In this document: positions 20,730 to 52,500 of the stretch, piece after piece
Layout: each line of letters starts with the position of its first letter
Numbering within the stretch: position 1 is the first letter of the stretch
Assembly (NCBI RefSeq): GCF_905404315.1
Contig: NC_066267.1
Coordinates: 6,958,501 to 7,022,500, forward strand
Reading direction: 5' to 3'
Source: Leptidea sinapis
Taxonomy: Eukaryota; Arthropoda; Insecta; Lepidoptera; Pieridae
Length of the DNA stretch: 64,000 nt
The notes under the pieces: generated by a model
Databases searched by the model: none
What the model saw: the letters and a program-made list of their open reading frames with translations, nothing else
What the model was told of the DNA's origin: nothing
Program-made: the position numbers and the translations under genes

Positions 20730-21840
20730 CAGCAGTTTTATAATACATCTGCAGTAAGAGCAGTATGTGTGTACACGGAGTTTCGTCTTAACTTTTATAT
20801 TTGATCTGAGAAAATAAAGTATAACTTCGGATGCACGGAAATTACGTGTCAAAAGCTCCTTGACACGAGCGGCCAGCGTATATAATTATTAAATGAAAAC
20901 ACCGAAATTATAATAACATTTTAATTGGTAGTACAATGGCAAGATATTACTAACCAATGATTGTTTTAACAAATACTCTCAAGAGACCTAACAACATTGT
21001 TTAATATCTAGTAAAAAAAAGTAAAATTAAAAAGCCAACTAAATACCTTTTACTATTCCATTATACACCAATAACAAAAGTAATAATAAATTATAATATA
21101 ACAATATTGTCCCTGTATTCGCTTAAGGTCTCTTCCCACTAATGCGTACTGTCCGTATTTTACTGATTGATACATGCGAAAATATTATCTAGTATATCCA
21201 TCTGACAGTTTGTCATGAAGAATTTCTCAGGAACGCATGGAGTCACTGACCTGTATAAATACCACTGGACATGCTGTTCCATATGTTTGACAGCAAATTT
21301 TTTGTGCCTATTTGAAGCGCCACTCGCTCGTCCAGACAACTAATTTTGATGTATAATACAAATGGCTGCGAAGGAACGTACAATACTCTGAAGTATTTTT
21401 GCATTTTGAACTAATTTCGTTACTTTTCCGATTTATTTATACTTTAAGAATCAACGTAATGAAGTACACCTTTTTTTTGTAAATAGTTTCCCACCATCTA
21501 TCGATGTTTGCTGAGGTTGTCATCACTAGTTTTAGTACCGCAATCTCTCGCTACATGGCCAACAGCGCCAAGATGGCGAATATCAAACAGGCACAAATGT
21601 ACTTTGACAGCCGCCAGTCCAGTGGCATGCATGTGCCAGTGCATGGAGTAATCAACTAGGGCTACCAACCGTAGTTTATAATCTTTAACACTAATACAGT
21701 ACGTTGAAAAACGCTTTTTAGATATCTTACTTTCTGGATCATGCGCATTAACATAATACAAATAATAAGTTTATTTGAATATAATGTACTTGTTTGTTAT
21801 CCAAGTCATAACACTCGGCGTTTCCGAACGTAGTCACAAT
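20730..21840. other. no gene recognised
   Basis: Several short open frames with no family match. A part near 21500-21760 is open for 87 codons on the minus strand but shows no recognisable motif. Confidence 0.4.
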
Positions 21841-22090
21841 TCTATACTAATAAATGGACAGCAAGTTTTTCTTTGGTTATGCTCCAAGAACTACTGAACC
21901 GATCAGAATAATAGGTTTTGTATGATGTATAATGTTAGTGATTATTTATCCGGAACCTATATTTGTTTGAGTTATAAATACCTATATAAACGCAATACAA
22001 ATAATTCAGTCAATAACATTTCATACAATGAGCGGGCGCGGGGTACTTAACTTATATGGCAAAACGTTTGCCGGCTCATCAATTATCATG
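21840..22090 (+). mobile_element. Helitron-type element, CTATACTAATAAAT family, copy 1
   Basis: Begins CTATACTAATAAATGGACAG, contains ACTACTGAACCGATCAGAAT and ends GGCAAAACGTTTGCCGGCTC, a decayed form of the ACGTTTGCCGGGTCAGCTAG end seen at 35912. A relative lies at 27379-27640. Confidence 0.65.
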
Positions 22091-22299
22091 TAATAGGTAA
22101 ATATAGAGTCCATGTGACAAGTTATTGAAAATATATTCATTTATAAGAAATTAAATAAATGTGTGGGAATCTAGATTTATCTGCATCTACTGTACTCAAT
22201 AACTCTTGTGTTTTTAATTATTAAGTTACATTTCCTTTTTTTTTACTTATTCGTGTATTTGCCGTTTGAGTATTTTTTTTGTATCACTTTACATATTGA

Positions 22300-22500
22300 A
22301 TTGCTTTGCAAAACGATGAAGCTGAAAAATTTTGATTTAAAAGAGTGGCAATGAGTTTCTTGCCACTGCTTCTTATTAAAACTCAACCTTTTCCAAAGTG
22401 GTGGTAAATGTAGAAATAAAAGAAAACGTTTGACATTCATACATTCAATTGTCACTAATTCTCTTGATCTACATAATATAAAGTGATTTTGATTTTATTT
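22300..22500 (+). repeat. LINE/SINE 3' tail remnant
   Basis: AGAGTGGCAATGAGTTTCTT then GCCACTGCTTCTT... and a final AAAGTGATTTTGATTTTATT are typical of lepidopteran non-LTR tails; related tails appear near 26205, 38875 and 49815. Confidence 0.5.
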
Positions 22501-22509
22501 TAAATTTTT

Positions 22510-23380
22510 TATGTGCAATTTAATATCCAAGTATTTGTTTAATTGGATGGAAAGAGTCACTTCATATTAGTTCATTTTTATGAAATCATACTGTGGCCTC
22601 CAGTAGCCTAAATCGGGCCGTGTTCTTTTTTTGATACCTCCATGGCACGGTAAACTGCTGTAGTGGGCACAGACCTTTATAATCACCATACCCTCTTTCT
22701 TATACAATATTATATCTTAATTTGTTTAATTATACATAACACAAAGTTCACTACACCTAATTAGTCACTTATGGGATATTTTTATCTTTGATAAGCTCAA
22801 AGGACAATAGGCAAGAGCGGTTCCACCCGACACTGCTGAGCTATTGACAAGACGATGTTTAATAGCTTCGAAGGACCTTTAGCGTGATATACGCTGCTTG
22901 ACAATTAAGCTGTATTGGCTTTTTCTAAAGCTGGCAGAGAAAGTGCTTGGGCGTCTACATTGAGGCTTTAATTAAGGGAATTCATGTCTTTATTGAGATT
23001 TTTTATCCTTTCCACGACAATATACACCTAGGAGATTAATTGGGACCGCATTTTATCATTAGGCCATCACCAGAAAATCATTTTTATCGTCGAGTTCGCT
23101 ATTTCAGCACCGTTATATCCGCTATAATGGCGGGTTAACTTATAGAAAGCATTATGAAGGGTTATCCTCTTAAGTGGCTATTTAAGTGAGTAAGAATTAA
23201 AACGTCAGTGTATTATAAGACTGGGCGTAAATATTGCTACAACTTAAAAACTTGATTTCCTATTGGTAAATTATGGTCAGTTATAGACGAGTGATGTAGT
23301 GAGTAAATTTCCCATGGTACCAGTGAGTAAATTAATACATTTCTGGCCAAAAAATGTAAGGCCATTAACGATAAGTGCCC
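22510..23380. other. no gene recognised
   Basis: Downstream flank of COASY. Apart from the possible polyadenylation signal near 23384, nothing could be supported. Confidence 0.4.
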
Positions 23381-23383
23381 TTT

Positions 23384-23389
23384 TTTATT
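23384..23389 (-). terminator. possible COASY polyadenylation signal
   Basis: TTTATT on the plus strand is AATAAA on the gene strand, about 75 nt after the stop codon. Position and sequence fit, but the motif is common in AT-rich DNA. Confidence 0.45.
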
Positions 23390-23463
23390 TCTTGCCGACT
23401 ATTCAACAATATGTACAAATTTTAATTATGATTTCATTGTTACTTCCTATAAATATGCCGCAT

Positions 23464-42692
<19,229 letters not shown>

Positions 42693-43810
42693 TGGACCTG
42701 AAAAACAAAATAATTGTATTTCGTTATAAATAAATACGCATCAAAAAGGCACAGTAAGCAACCTACTAATTACTATGTATATTTTAAATTACAACAATCT
42801 TTAACATAAATATATTATTATTAAATTAACTGTAATGACAGATACCTGTGTGAAAATTTAATATTTTAAAATAAGATAAGGAGATTGATAAAAATACGAC
42901 GGCAACTGCTAAAGCAATCAGAGGATTGTACATAGTTACTCAAACGAGGATGAACGATTATTATCAAATTATCAATGCTACAGTAGGCAGTAACTTCAAT
43001 AATTTAACACAAAAGTATGGTAAAGTGACTCACAAAAACATTAAGAATTATGTGTTTATTTGTAGCGAGAGATTCGCGCGTATTTCAAAATTTAACAATA
43101 AATTAAATGATATATTTTTGATTTCATGATCAAAGTTGTATTCCAACATAAATGTGTAGATTAGAAATATTATACATAATTAGATATGGGAGAATCATCA
43201 ATCGACTCAGAAGTTTTAAGTTATAACTATAAAATAACATAAAAATATTACCTTAAATAATAGTAGGCTAGTAGCTACTTGCTTAGCCTAGAAGGTACTA
43301 GACTAGTGACAAGTAACCATAGATATGAGTTACAATAAACTGCTTGTAACTCAAAACACTATTACTATAATAATAAGTATGATGATTCGTGGAGTAGAAT
43401 AACGATAAAATTATCTTCTGGAAAATATTTTAAGTCCTTTATATTAATTATTATAAATGATTAATATTCGCAGTGATCATCACGTTGTATCAATCAGATA
43501 ATTTATACCACTAGACAGGGCCGCGCCGACCCCCAACAGCACCTGTGTGCGAAACCTATGAATTGCCTCTTATTTTCTCGAATCTTCATGTTAAAACTTT
43601 TATTATTTGTTAATTTTGAACGAATTAAATATTCTCCAGTTTAACTAAATATCGACACGGGAGTGGGTCAGGGATTGGAAATAATACTCCGCTTATAGGA
43701 ACGAGTCTTTATTTGCGTTCACTTTTTCTGAACTTGCACTTCGCCGGTCTGCCGCTGTTCCTCTTGTGGGCGGCGGTACCTTCAACGCGTCACACTGCAC
43801 CGAACACTAC

Positions 43811-43886
43811 TTCTCTTCTGTCTTCTTCTTCTTAGAACACTTCCACTTTTCACTACTTCTTCTTTTCTTCTTCTTCTTCTTTACAC
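43811..43886. repeat. (CTT)n-rich microsatellite
   Basis: Imperfect CTT repeats, densest at 43855-43886. Confidence 0.85.
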
Positions 43887-44109
43887 TTTCGAGTCAGAAC
43901 TAGAACTGCCGTAGGCCACGATTAGTACGGCTTATACACCCCCGGATCCGTTCTATTTTCAAAATGATTCTCCCATTCCATCTTTAAATTTAAATTGTTC
44001 TAGAAAATTCTTTTAACTATTTTTATCCTGCTTACACATTTTCCATCCCTTTTTTTATGTTCGATTTGATCCTGAAGTTACTAGAAATTTCCTTTAACTT
44101 TACAAAACC

Positions 44110-44215
44110 CAAAAAAATCCATACACTGGTAGGTGTATCGAACCCGGGTCTACGTACGTACGAACGTCTAAAGTAAACACTTTTCCGCTGAGCTACGAGT
44201 ATTGCTGACGGAGCT
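44110..44215 (-). repeat. tRNA-derived SINE head
   Basis: Minus strand: CGTAGCTCAGCGGAAAAGTG (A box) and CCGGGTTCGATACACC (B box) at correct distance, with ACGTACGTACG between them. A tRNA-like promoter of a SINE; the stems do not make a good tRNA. Confidence 0.6.
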
Positions 44216-44504
44216 GTTGAAATTAACAATGTGTTGAAGTTTGACAACTCTCGTCATATACTTCAAAGGGTTGCTACGCAACAATATAATTAATACTTAG
44301 ATAATATTTTCCTAAATAGGTAAAGGTCGCTTCCGCTTGCCAATTACTGCGAAAAATAAAATACGAATTTTACATACTTTATTTATGAAGTTATATCTAA
44401 TTGTATACTTAGATATTCATTCGTTACGCGTCGTATATGTTCAGTCATTGAAAGATCGAATTTTCCTAACAGTTCAATACATTTTAAAAAATTACCTTAA
44501 GTTT

Positions 44505-44640
44505 CTTGCCGCTTCATCTCTCTCAGACCGTTATTTGTTTCCGAAGCGGTAGTAGTATCTAGTATATTAGAAATGACATCAAAAAGAATTCTAAAGGAAT
44601 CAATTTTGAGAAAATAAATGCCTTTTAGCGTTGCATAATT
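44505..44640 (+). repeat. dispersed LINE 3'-tail (CCGAAGCGGTAGTAGTATCT), copy 2
   Basis: Nearly the same as 26435-26580, in the same orientation. Confidence 0.75.
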
Positions 44641-46493
44641 TTTGGCTTTGGCCACGAAAAGCCATATTTTTGTACTACTTACTTAGAAATTGGACCACAT
44701 AATATCTGTCTGAGTCTTTTGATTACATCGTACTAGCGCTGCTTTTCAACTTCTAAAAGTTTTTGTTGAATACAATAGTGTTTTTATTTTTAAGCGCGTG
44801 ACATGAATATCCATTTTTTATAATCATTGAAATTAGCCGAACTTTTACCACGTCTACTGCAATACAATGCTGGATGTTACCAATCACTAACTCCCTCGCA
44901 GAATTTACTGTTATGTTTTGATTGAAATAGCTTGCAAAAGAAGCAGTACACGGCATTTTTGCACACTGAATACAGCAGCCACTCTCTGTGATACTTTTCA
45001 CCGTTTCCTAAAGGCGTTTCATAATATTTCATAAGAGCCACGTGTAAAATTATATTGTATAATTTGTTTAATCGGATTTTCTATTAATTACTGTAATATC
45101 AAAGTAGTATTGAAAACTTTTGGCCAGAGTCCGTGGTCATCTTTGGAAAAAGTTGGTAATGGTGACGATAATCGTCTTGGCGGTGACAATGGTGTATCAG
45201 GCAGGCCTCTGTCTTACGGACGTAACTTCGGCAGCATCATCTTATATTAAAGATAGCTATCCAAACACACATGAGTACCTTTCTACCTGTCTGAATAAAT
45301 TGATTTATCTATCTTTGTATAATTATGTAAGTATGATAAAATAAATAAATGAATATTTCTCGACAATCAAACTCCGCCGTCTTGTCCAAAGCCGAGCAGG
45401 GCTTGTAATGAAATTAAAAAAGGAAATGCTTTTTTTATTTTGACATTACAAACAAACTAAAAATTTATGTAATAGCGTTTTTTTAAATCTGATTTTATAA
45501 CATCTTCATCCATAAAATGACTGGTTTATCTGTAATGATTATTTGGAAGTGGATGGTAGTGCCATAAAATATTTAATTATTTAAGTTGCATTTTTATTAC
45601 GTTCTTCTTCTTGTTCCCTTTCCTTATTTAATTCTGATAACTAGATATTTTTTTATCTTGAGTTTGACTTTCACTTATCGTGAAAACACGTTAAAACAAT
45701 CACTAACACTCTATAAAGTATTGTTTTTAGAGCTATAACTTAATATTATTATTAAAAATCAAAGCGTACCTTGATTGTTCAATTGTTTTGGCACTCTCGT
45801 TCCTTAAAGTTGGGGAATCCCCGTGACCCCACCCCGCTTGCGTCGCAAGCATCGCATCGGGTTACGTTCATAATTCATTCAAACAAACTCACGGCGGTTC
45901 TTTTGATCTTAACGCAGAACTCGTAACAGCTAATGTTAACTAAAACCCAAAGCGTAAGATTAAACCACACACGTGAATATTATCTCAGAAGACTTGTATA
46001 ATAAGCACATTATAATGTAAGGCAACCAATAAAAACAGGCCATTTCTCTAAATTCAAATTATTTCACGTTGTCATATTGTATCTAGGCTTTATAGTATTG
46101 CTCCGAGATCTAGAGGTATAAATAATATAATATAAATAATGATTTAAACAATTAAAAATGTATGGAGGGTAAAGGACATTAGCTGAGGTACACAGTTGGT
46201 AGGCCGCGCGTATAGACTATAAGCCTGTGACCCGAATCAACTTTGGTTCATAGAATATCCGGGGACTGTACAGGCATGACAGGAGTATATACTCTATGTG
46301 CGTTGTGCTCAGTGCTCTTTGTATTTTGTAAGTTTCTGATTAGTGATTTCTATTTTCAAGTTTCAACTTCAAATTTCCAATAAAAAAAACTTTCGAGGAA
46401 GACAATGGTCATGGTGAATGAATTGAGTTTTATAATTTACGCCTGTAGTTAATATATTTAAACAAAACGTAGAACACACCATCTAGGTAATTA

Positions 46494-46583
46494 ATGGGAA
46501 ACTTATATTCTAAAGATACGGATAGTAAAAATCTAAAACGTTCGATAAACAAAAACAGTGACGGCCAAGTTTTTAGAAGTCAG
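46494..46583 (+). CDS. RSKR: RSKR-like kinase exon 1 (MGN...)
   Basis: 30 codons starting ATGGGAAAC; donor CAG|GTATGT, phase 0. The Met-Gly start and the fit with exon 2 support it; there is no upstream in-frame Met nearby. Confidence 0.82.
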
Positions 46584-49500
46584 GTATGTAATACTCTAGT
46601 TGAGGCTAAAATCAAAACTTGCTAATGTCATTCTCTCTCAGCTGAACATACGTAACGTAATTAAATGTTATACTGAAGAACCGTTTTGAGTTTATTGTTA
46701 TTCTTTATTGTTACATTAGCGCAGTATGTTTGTCAACAAAAGAGTGTTATTAGTCACTTTTGTTATTGAATTAAGTGATATTTGAGTGTTAAGTAATGTT
46801 TTGTGTACATGCAGTTCAGTTTATCACAATTCGTCGGTAACCTCAGTGGACGCTCGTTTGTCAGCGTTACTAGTAATCAGTCAGTATACAGTGCTGCAAG
46901 ACCTTGGTCTCGCGTTTCAAGACGAAGGTGAGTATGAATCTATTAAGCTTATAACGTTATAAAACTCAACTCTACCTAGACACCAATGTTTCTTGTCCCT
47001 TCATCATTATCAAGATTAGCTCAAAACTTCAATTTTTTTGAAGAGAGCAAGCAAGCAAGAAAAGTATACGAATAAAATATAATCACTCAAACATTTTATT
47101 GTTAAATTTTGAATATTGTAATGTTGTTTTTATCTTATAATGGGAATTGTAAACTTTATAGTGGGGTTCATCAAAATTATTAAATATAAGTTGACTAGGT
47201 TTAGGAATAGTGTTGGATTTTAGGGACAGTTAAAATACTTAAAGGCATTCATTAATTTATTATGAACTCTTAGTATAAAAATGTGCTAAAAGTTATCTGG
47301 TGAGCTATATATTGTGTGTAATATTGAATCATTCAATGTTGCTCAATCCTCTGGTATTGCTGAAACACACATTGACCTATATTTGTGAGTGCTTTGGCTA
47401 TTTTAGTACAAATTTCATTCATGTTTATATTTGATTTGAAAAGTAACTTAAAATCTTTAGTATTTTTTGTTTTTTTTTTTAAACTAAAGGTATATTTACA
47501 TCATTGGGATGATAAATTTAACTTTTAATGAGTTTCTATTGTCGCTAGGACAATCTAATGTATACTGTATGTAAGAAGCAGAGTATATCTGATTTCAGAG
47601 AAAGTAATGTGCACATTATTTAAAAAGAGTATCATTAACTCATTTTAATTTTAAAGTAAATAATTTGTGGTGTTTACCAACAAAGTAAGTTTGAGAAAAA
47701 ATAATTTAGTGTACTCATTCATCTTACACATTATAAAGTATATTTTGCAACCCCAACACATTCCACTACCTTACTTCCTTTTTTTTTATGGAATAGGAGG
47801 ACAAGATTTTTTTTGGTTTCGTTTATTGGAAATATGTAAATCAAATCAAATCAAAATATTTTATTGCAAGTTACATTTTACAGTAGGATGGTTGGTACAT
47901 TAATGGGTAGACAATATGTGACGCCCTGCAAGTGCACAGCAACGTTATACATAAAATAAATAATGTATATATAGTAAAAGATGATGTATAAAAGGATAAA
48001 GCTTTGGTAATGTATTAGAATTAAAAGTAATCAAATAGGTTGTATGTAGTAGTAGTAACCTTCCAGGGAACTCATATGGTGATTAATTTTTTTGTTATAT
48101 GTTATGTTAAAAGTTTATTTTATTTCAGGTGGAATGATTCTACATTAAACAGTCCTTTAGAAGCCAGTAAAACGGCTTGGCCTGTTGCACACCAAGAATC
48201 AATATTTCTGCCAGAATTTCAAATAACAACGGATCTGTATAAAAAAGACTTTGAAATAATTGATACATTAGCACAAGGTGCTTTTGGTGAAGTATTCAAA
48301 GTTAAAAGAGTTGCTGATGACAAATTTTATGCATTAAAAGTTCTACAAAAAGCGCAGGTAAATTATCAATATAAATAAGTATTGATTTATTTAAGTTTCT
48401 TTGTAGTAATAAAGAACTGATCACAGCCACCCATCCTCTCTTGCACTCCAGACGAATTGCAGGAGCAAAGTCTGGCGATTAAGTTGGTCTACAGATTGTA
48501 TTAAAGATAAATTGATAGAAATATATTTAATTATAATAGCAACAACACTTGTTAAATGGCATGAAACTACATCAGTTCATAAAGGAGCTGTGGCATGCGG
48601 AAAAGAACTGATAAGAAACACCAAGCCCATCTTTTGAATCATAACAACTTACCACTAGTTGCAGAAAGCATCCTTTAAGTTAATGTTTCATTATATAACA
48701 TGCTATCTTTTACTATCAAAATGAAAAAGAAAGTGACGGTATTATATTTAATGAAATCATTAACTTTATGATTTCTGCAACTAGTGGTTAGCCTATTTAA
48801 TATAATATAAACAAAACTTAACCAATCACAAGGAAATATTGAAAACTGAATAGTAAGGAAACATCCTGTTTTTGGACTTTTAATTTTTAAAGATTTTTGT
48901 TGTGGCTTTTGTACGTTTCTACTAGGGTTTGTTTGTGGTCGATATGATTTAGCCGTTTTAAATACTATTCGAACTAATCTAGCATTTACAAATACAAAGA
49001 TATCAAAAACTGCAAAACAGAGAGGCATAGCTTAAGTAATATTGATCTTATTCGTAAATATATTGATCTAGGTTTAAAAAACAAGGAGAAAACAGTCAGT
49101 TGTTGTTGTATGGAAAACTACTGCTTAAGTTCCGTCTTTAATTTTGTTATGCCAGACTGTAAGTCTTTCACCTTTCTTCTTTCTGTAATTTACAATTGAA
49201 TTTAAATATATTATATAGTATTTATGAATATGTACAATAACATGATACTTATAAATGTCTTAGCTATATATACTGTGAACACATCGAAAAAATCAGCATG
49301 TGTCACAAGTGTAAAACATAGCTGTCATGCACACTAAAGTAATAAATCTGCCCTGTTGTCATGACTTTCCTAAGGGCCATCCATAAATTACGGCAAACGC
49401 TAAGGGGGAGCGAGTGTGACATTGTTGAGTGACTAGGGACGGGGAGGGATCTCAAATTTTGTGACATCACATTTTTTCAAACTACACAAACAGCAGGAGG

Positions 49501-52500
49501 CTCTGTCGAGACATAAAAATTAGTTAAGATAAATATTATGTTTATAACACAGACCTTATATCAAAGTAACTAAAGTCTTTAAGTCATAATGTATTTTAAT
49601 AGATATATCAACATAATATGTGTAGTTTTATTGGTGGGTCGCAAACATTAACCTTGATGTAATTTCGTAATGAGTGAACATTTGACAAAGCAACATATTA
49701 TTCTAATCTTACTCCTTTGGTAACATGTCGCTGTGTCAATAGTGTTGTGATAACATTTTAATATTATACACTACCTTAACCGATAATTTAATTAATGAAA
49801 TGTTTATTTAAAAAAAAAGAAGAAGCCCACTGAGTTTCTTGCGCCCGTTCTTTTCAAGTCTGAGGCATTAAATTTTCAAATGATTGGTAGTTTTTGACGT
49901 TAAATAAATGATATTAAATACTATTTCTAAGTAGTAATATTTAGATTTGACTCAACAAAACCTTAATAAGTTTAATAACCAATAACAGTAAAATACTGGT
50001 TTACAAAAGGTAGATAGAACAAAACCGAATAAAAAGTTCGCTGTATATAATATGTTAACCAGATAGATTTTTTTCGATTTCCAAGCCATGTTTGAGTCAA
50101 TAGACAAATGAATATTTATTTGATGGTAAGTAATCGCCGCACCGCCGCTCGTCGAGATCGGGTTTATTGAAACCCGGCTACTACAGCGTGCAAACCATGT
50201 GCTGTGTTGTTATAAGTGAGCTTGTGAGTCCAACCTTAAACGTTCAATTAACATTAAGTCAAGGATGTAGTCCTTGAGAATAATGAGTGAAATACGTATC
50301 TACCGTCCAATTGTACGAAATTGGTGCGCTCTATGTGCCAGTTGATAAATCCCTGAACCTTAGATAATTTATACGTTAGATAGTCTCTTGCTGTTAGACA
50401 ATCGAAAAATAAGACAAGGAATATTATTTTAGTGTGCGTGACAAGCTACGTCACGTACACTCGCGATTTGTATAACACTTTGTGTTAGTGTGCGTGAATT
50501 GCTCAAAATATAGTCTATTTTTTCGACGTTTTCACAGTTGTCTAGACGTATGATTGATTTTATCTCTGAACCAATTCATAGGTATAAAAAATCTAAAATT
50601 TTAATATTTTTCTTAAATAATACTTGTTCCTTCCAAACAATACCTTAGCCGATAAACCAATATAATATAGTATTTTCGTTTGTTTGCATGTCCGGGCTAA
50701 ACGCAGACTACCGAATAGATGTAACCTTTCGAATTCAAATTTTTCATGAATATTAATTATAGGTCGGGAAAACATACAGGCTTTTACATATTATCATCCG
50801 AGATAGTAGGCATAGGCGAATCTTTGCTTCTTCACAGCGGCCCCGCGGACGGAGTCGCGGGTAGCAGCTGGTAATAAATATTTTTTTTCATACAAAAAAA
50901 ATCATTCAAATTTCTTGAATGAGCTTATCTTGTACACAAGACGAACCGCGTCTGTTCAAGCTTCTTCCCGAACGTACGACCTGTATTTCATCTTGCCTGC
51001 CCAACTAGAATTAGATCAGGCACATGGTGCATTATTCAAATTCAAATATTTTTATTCAAAATAGGATATGACATCACTTATTGAAAGTCAAAAACTACCA
51101 CCTATTCCAAAATGAATGCCTCAGACCTAAGAAGAATGGGCGCAACAAACTCAGCGGGCTTTTTTTTCATCGAATAAATATGTTTACAAGTAATATTGTA
51201 CAATTACGAGGGCTGCACTAAAAGTATCGGGAATGGAATATTTCCACTGTTCCTGTCATATTAATTTTTTTTTAATTGAAAACTCCTTTTTTTTTTAAAA
51301 AATCGAATACCATTTATTTATTTAAAAAAAGATTCTCGGTCTTGTCACAAGGTCTTTTCAAACTTGTTTAGTCGTTGAGAAAATGGAATTGACTCGAGAA
51401 AATTCTAGAGCGATGATTTATTATGACTTTCGAAGTGGTTTAACACAAAAACAGTGTGTTGACCGGATGATTTCTGCATTTGGTGGGTTATGACCACAAT
51501 TTATCGCTGGTTTGCTGAATTTTAACGTGGACGTGTCAAGCTCAGTGATGATCCCCGTCAAGGTCGTCCAAAAACTGCAGTCACCAAAGAAAACGTTGAT
51601 GCTGTGCGTAAGCTGATTGAGGATGATCGACTTGTGACATACCGCGAAATTCAGGCAACTTTAGACATTGGCATGAGTCAAATACAAATAATCTTGCATG
51701 AACAATTAGGTGTAAAAAAGTTGTTTTCCCGATTGATACCGTATTTGCTCTGTGAAGAGCAAAAAGCGGCTCGCGTTACTTGGTGCGTCAGAACTCTCGA
51801 AAGATTCCACGCAGGATCCTCAAATGCTGTATACAACATCGTATCAGGTGACGAATCCGACGGATATACGCGTACGAACCCAAAACAAAAAACCAGTCAC
51901 GAGTTTGGGTGTTCGAAAATGAGTTAAAGCCAACAAAAATTGTTCGTTCACGGAGTGTTGCAAAAAAAAATGGTGGCCACGTTTGTCTCCAAAACCGGCC
52001 ATGTTGCGACTATTCCTCTTGAGGGACAAAAAACGGTTAATGCAGAATGGTATGCTAGCATTTGTTTGTCGCAGGTCGTTTCTGAACTCCGTAATGAGAA
52101 CTGCAACCGCCGCGTCATCCTCCATCACGACAATGCGAGTTCTCACACCGCGCACAGAACAAAAGAGTTTTTAGAGCAAGAAAACATAGAATTATTAGAC
52201 CATCTGCCGTACAGCCCCGACCTAAGCCCTAATGATTTCTATACTTTCCCTAAAATAATGAATAAATTGCGTGGTCAGAGATTTTCAACATCTGAAGAAG
52301 CTGTGGACGCCTAAAAAACGGCCATTTTGGAGACCCCAACTTCCGAATGGAATGGTTGCTTCAATGATTGGTTCCATTGTATGGAAAAATGTGTCAGATT
52401 TCGCGGAGAATACTTTGAAAAGCAATAAATACATTTTTAAATAGTAATGTTGTGTCACTTCCTTGATTCCTGATACTTTTAGTGCAGCCTTCGTAAACTT

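Larger units (their letters stand above)
42700..46490. other. region between the divergent COASY and kinase genes
   Basis: No coding exon was recognised. It must hold both promoters and the COASY 5'UTR exon, but I could not place either. It contains a CTT-rich tract, a tRNA-derived SINE head and a LINE tail, listed separately. ORFs at 42926 and 44753 have no recognisable motif. Confidence 0.5.

Noticed and set aside
44110..44215. tRNA gene on the minus strand
   Set aside because: A and B boxes are present, but the stems do not pair into a normal tRNA; treated as a SINE head.
44753..45001. Cys-containing 82-codon minus frame as a small secreted protein
   Set aside because: No signal peptide, no recognised family, ordinary AT-rich DNA around it.
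45120..45344. Plus frame near 45120 as a membrane protein
   Set aside because: Hydrophobic start looks inviting, but the text ends in a typical LINE-tail style (AAATAAATAAATG) and no family was recognised.
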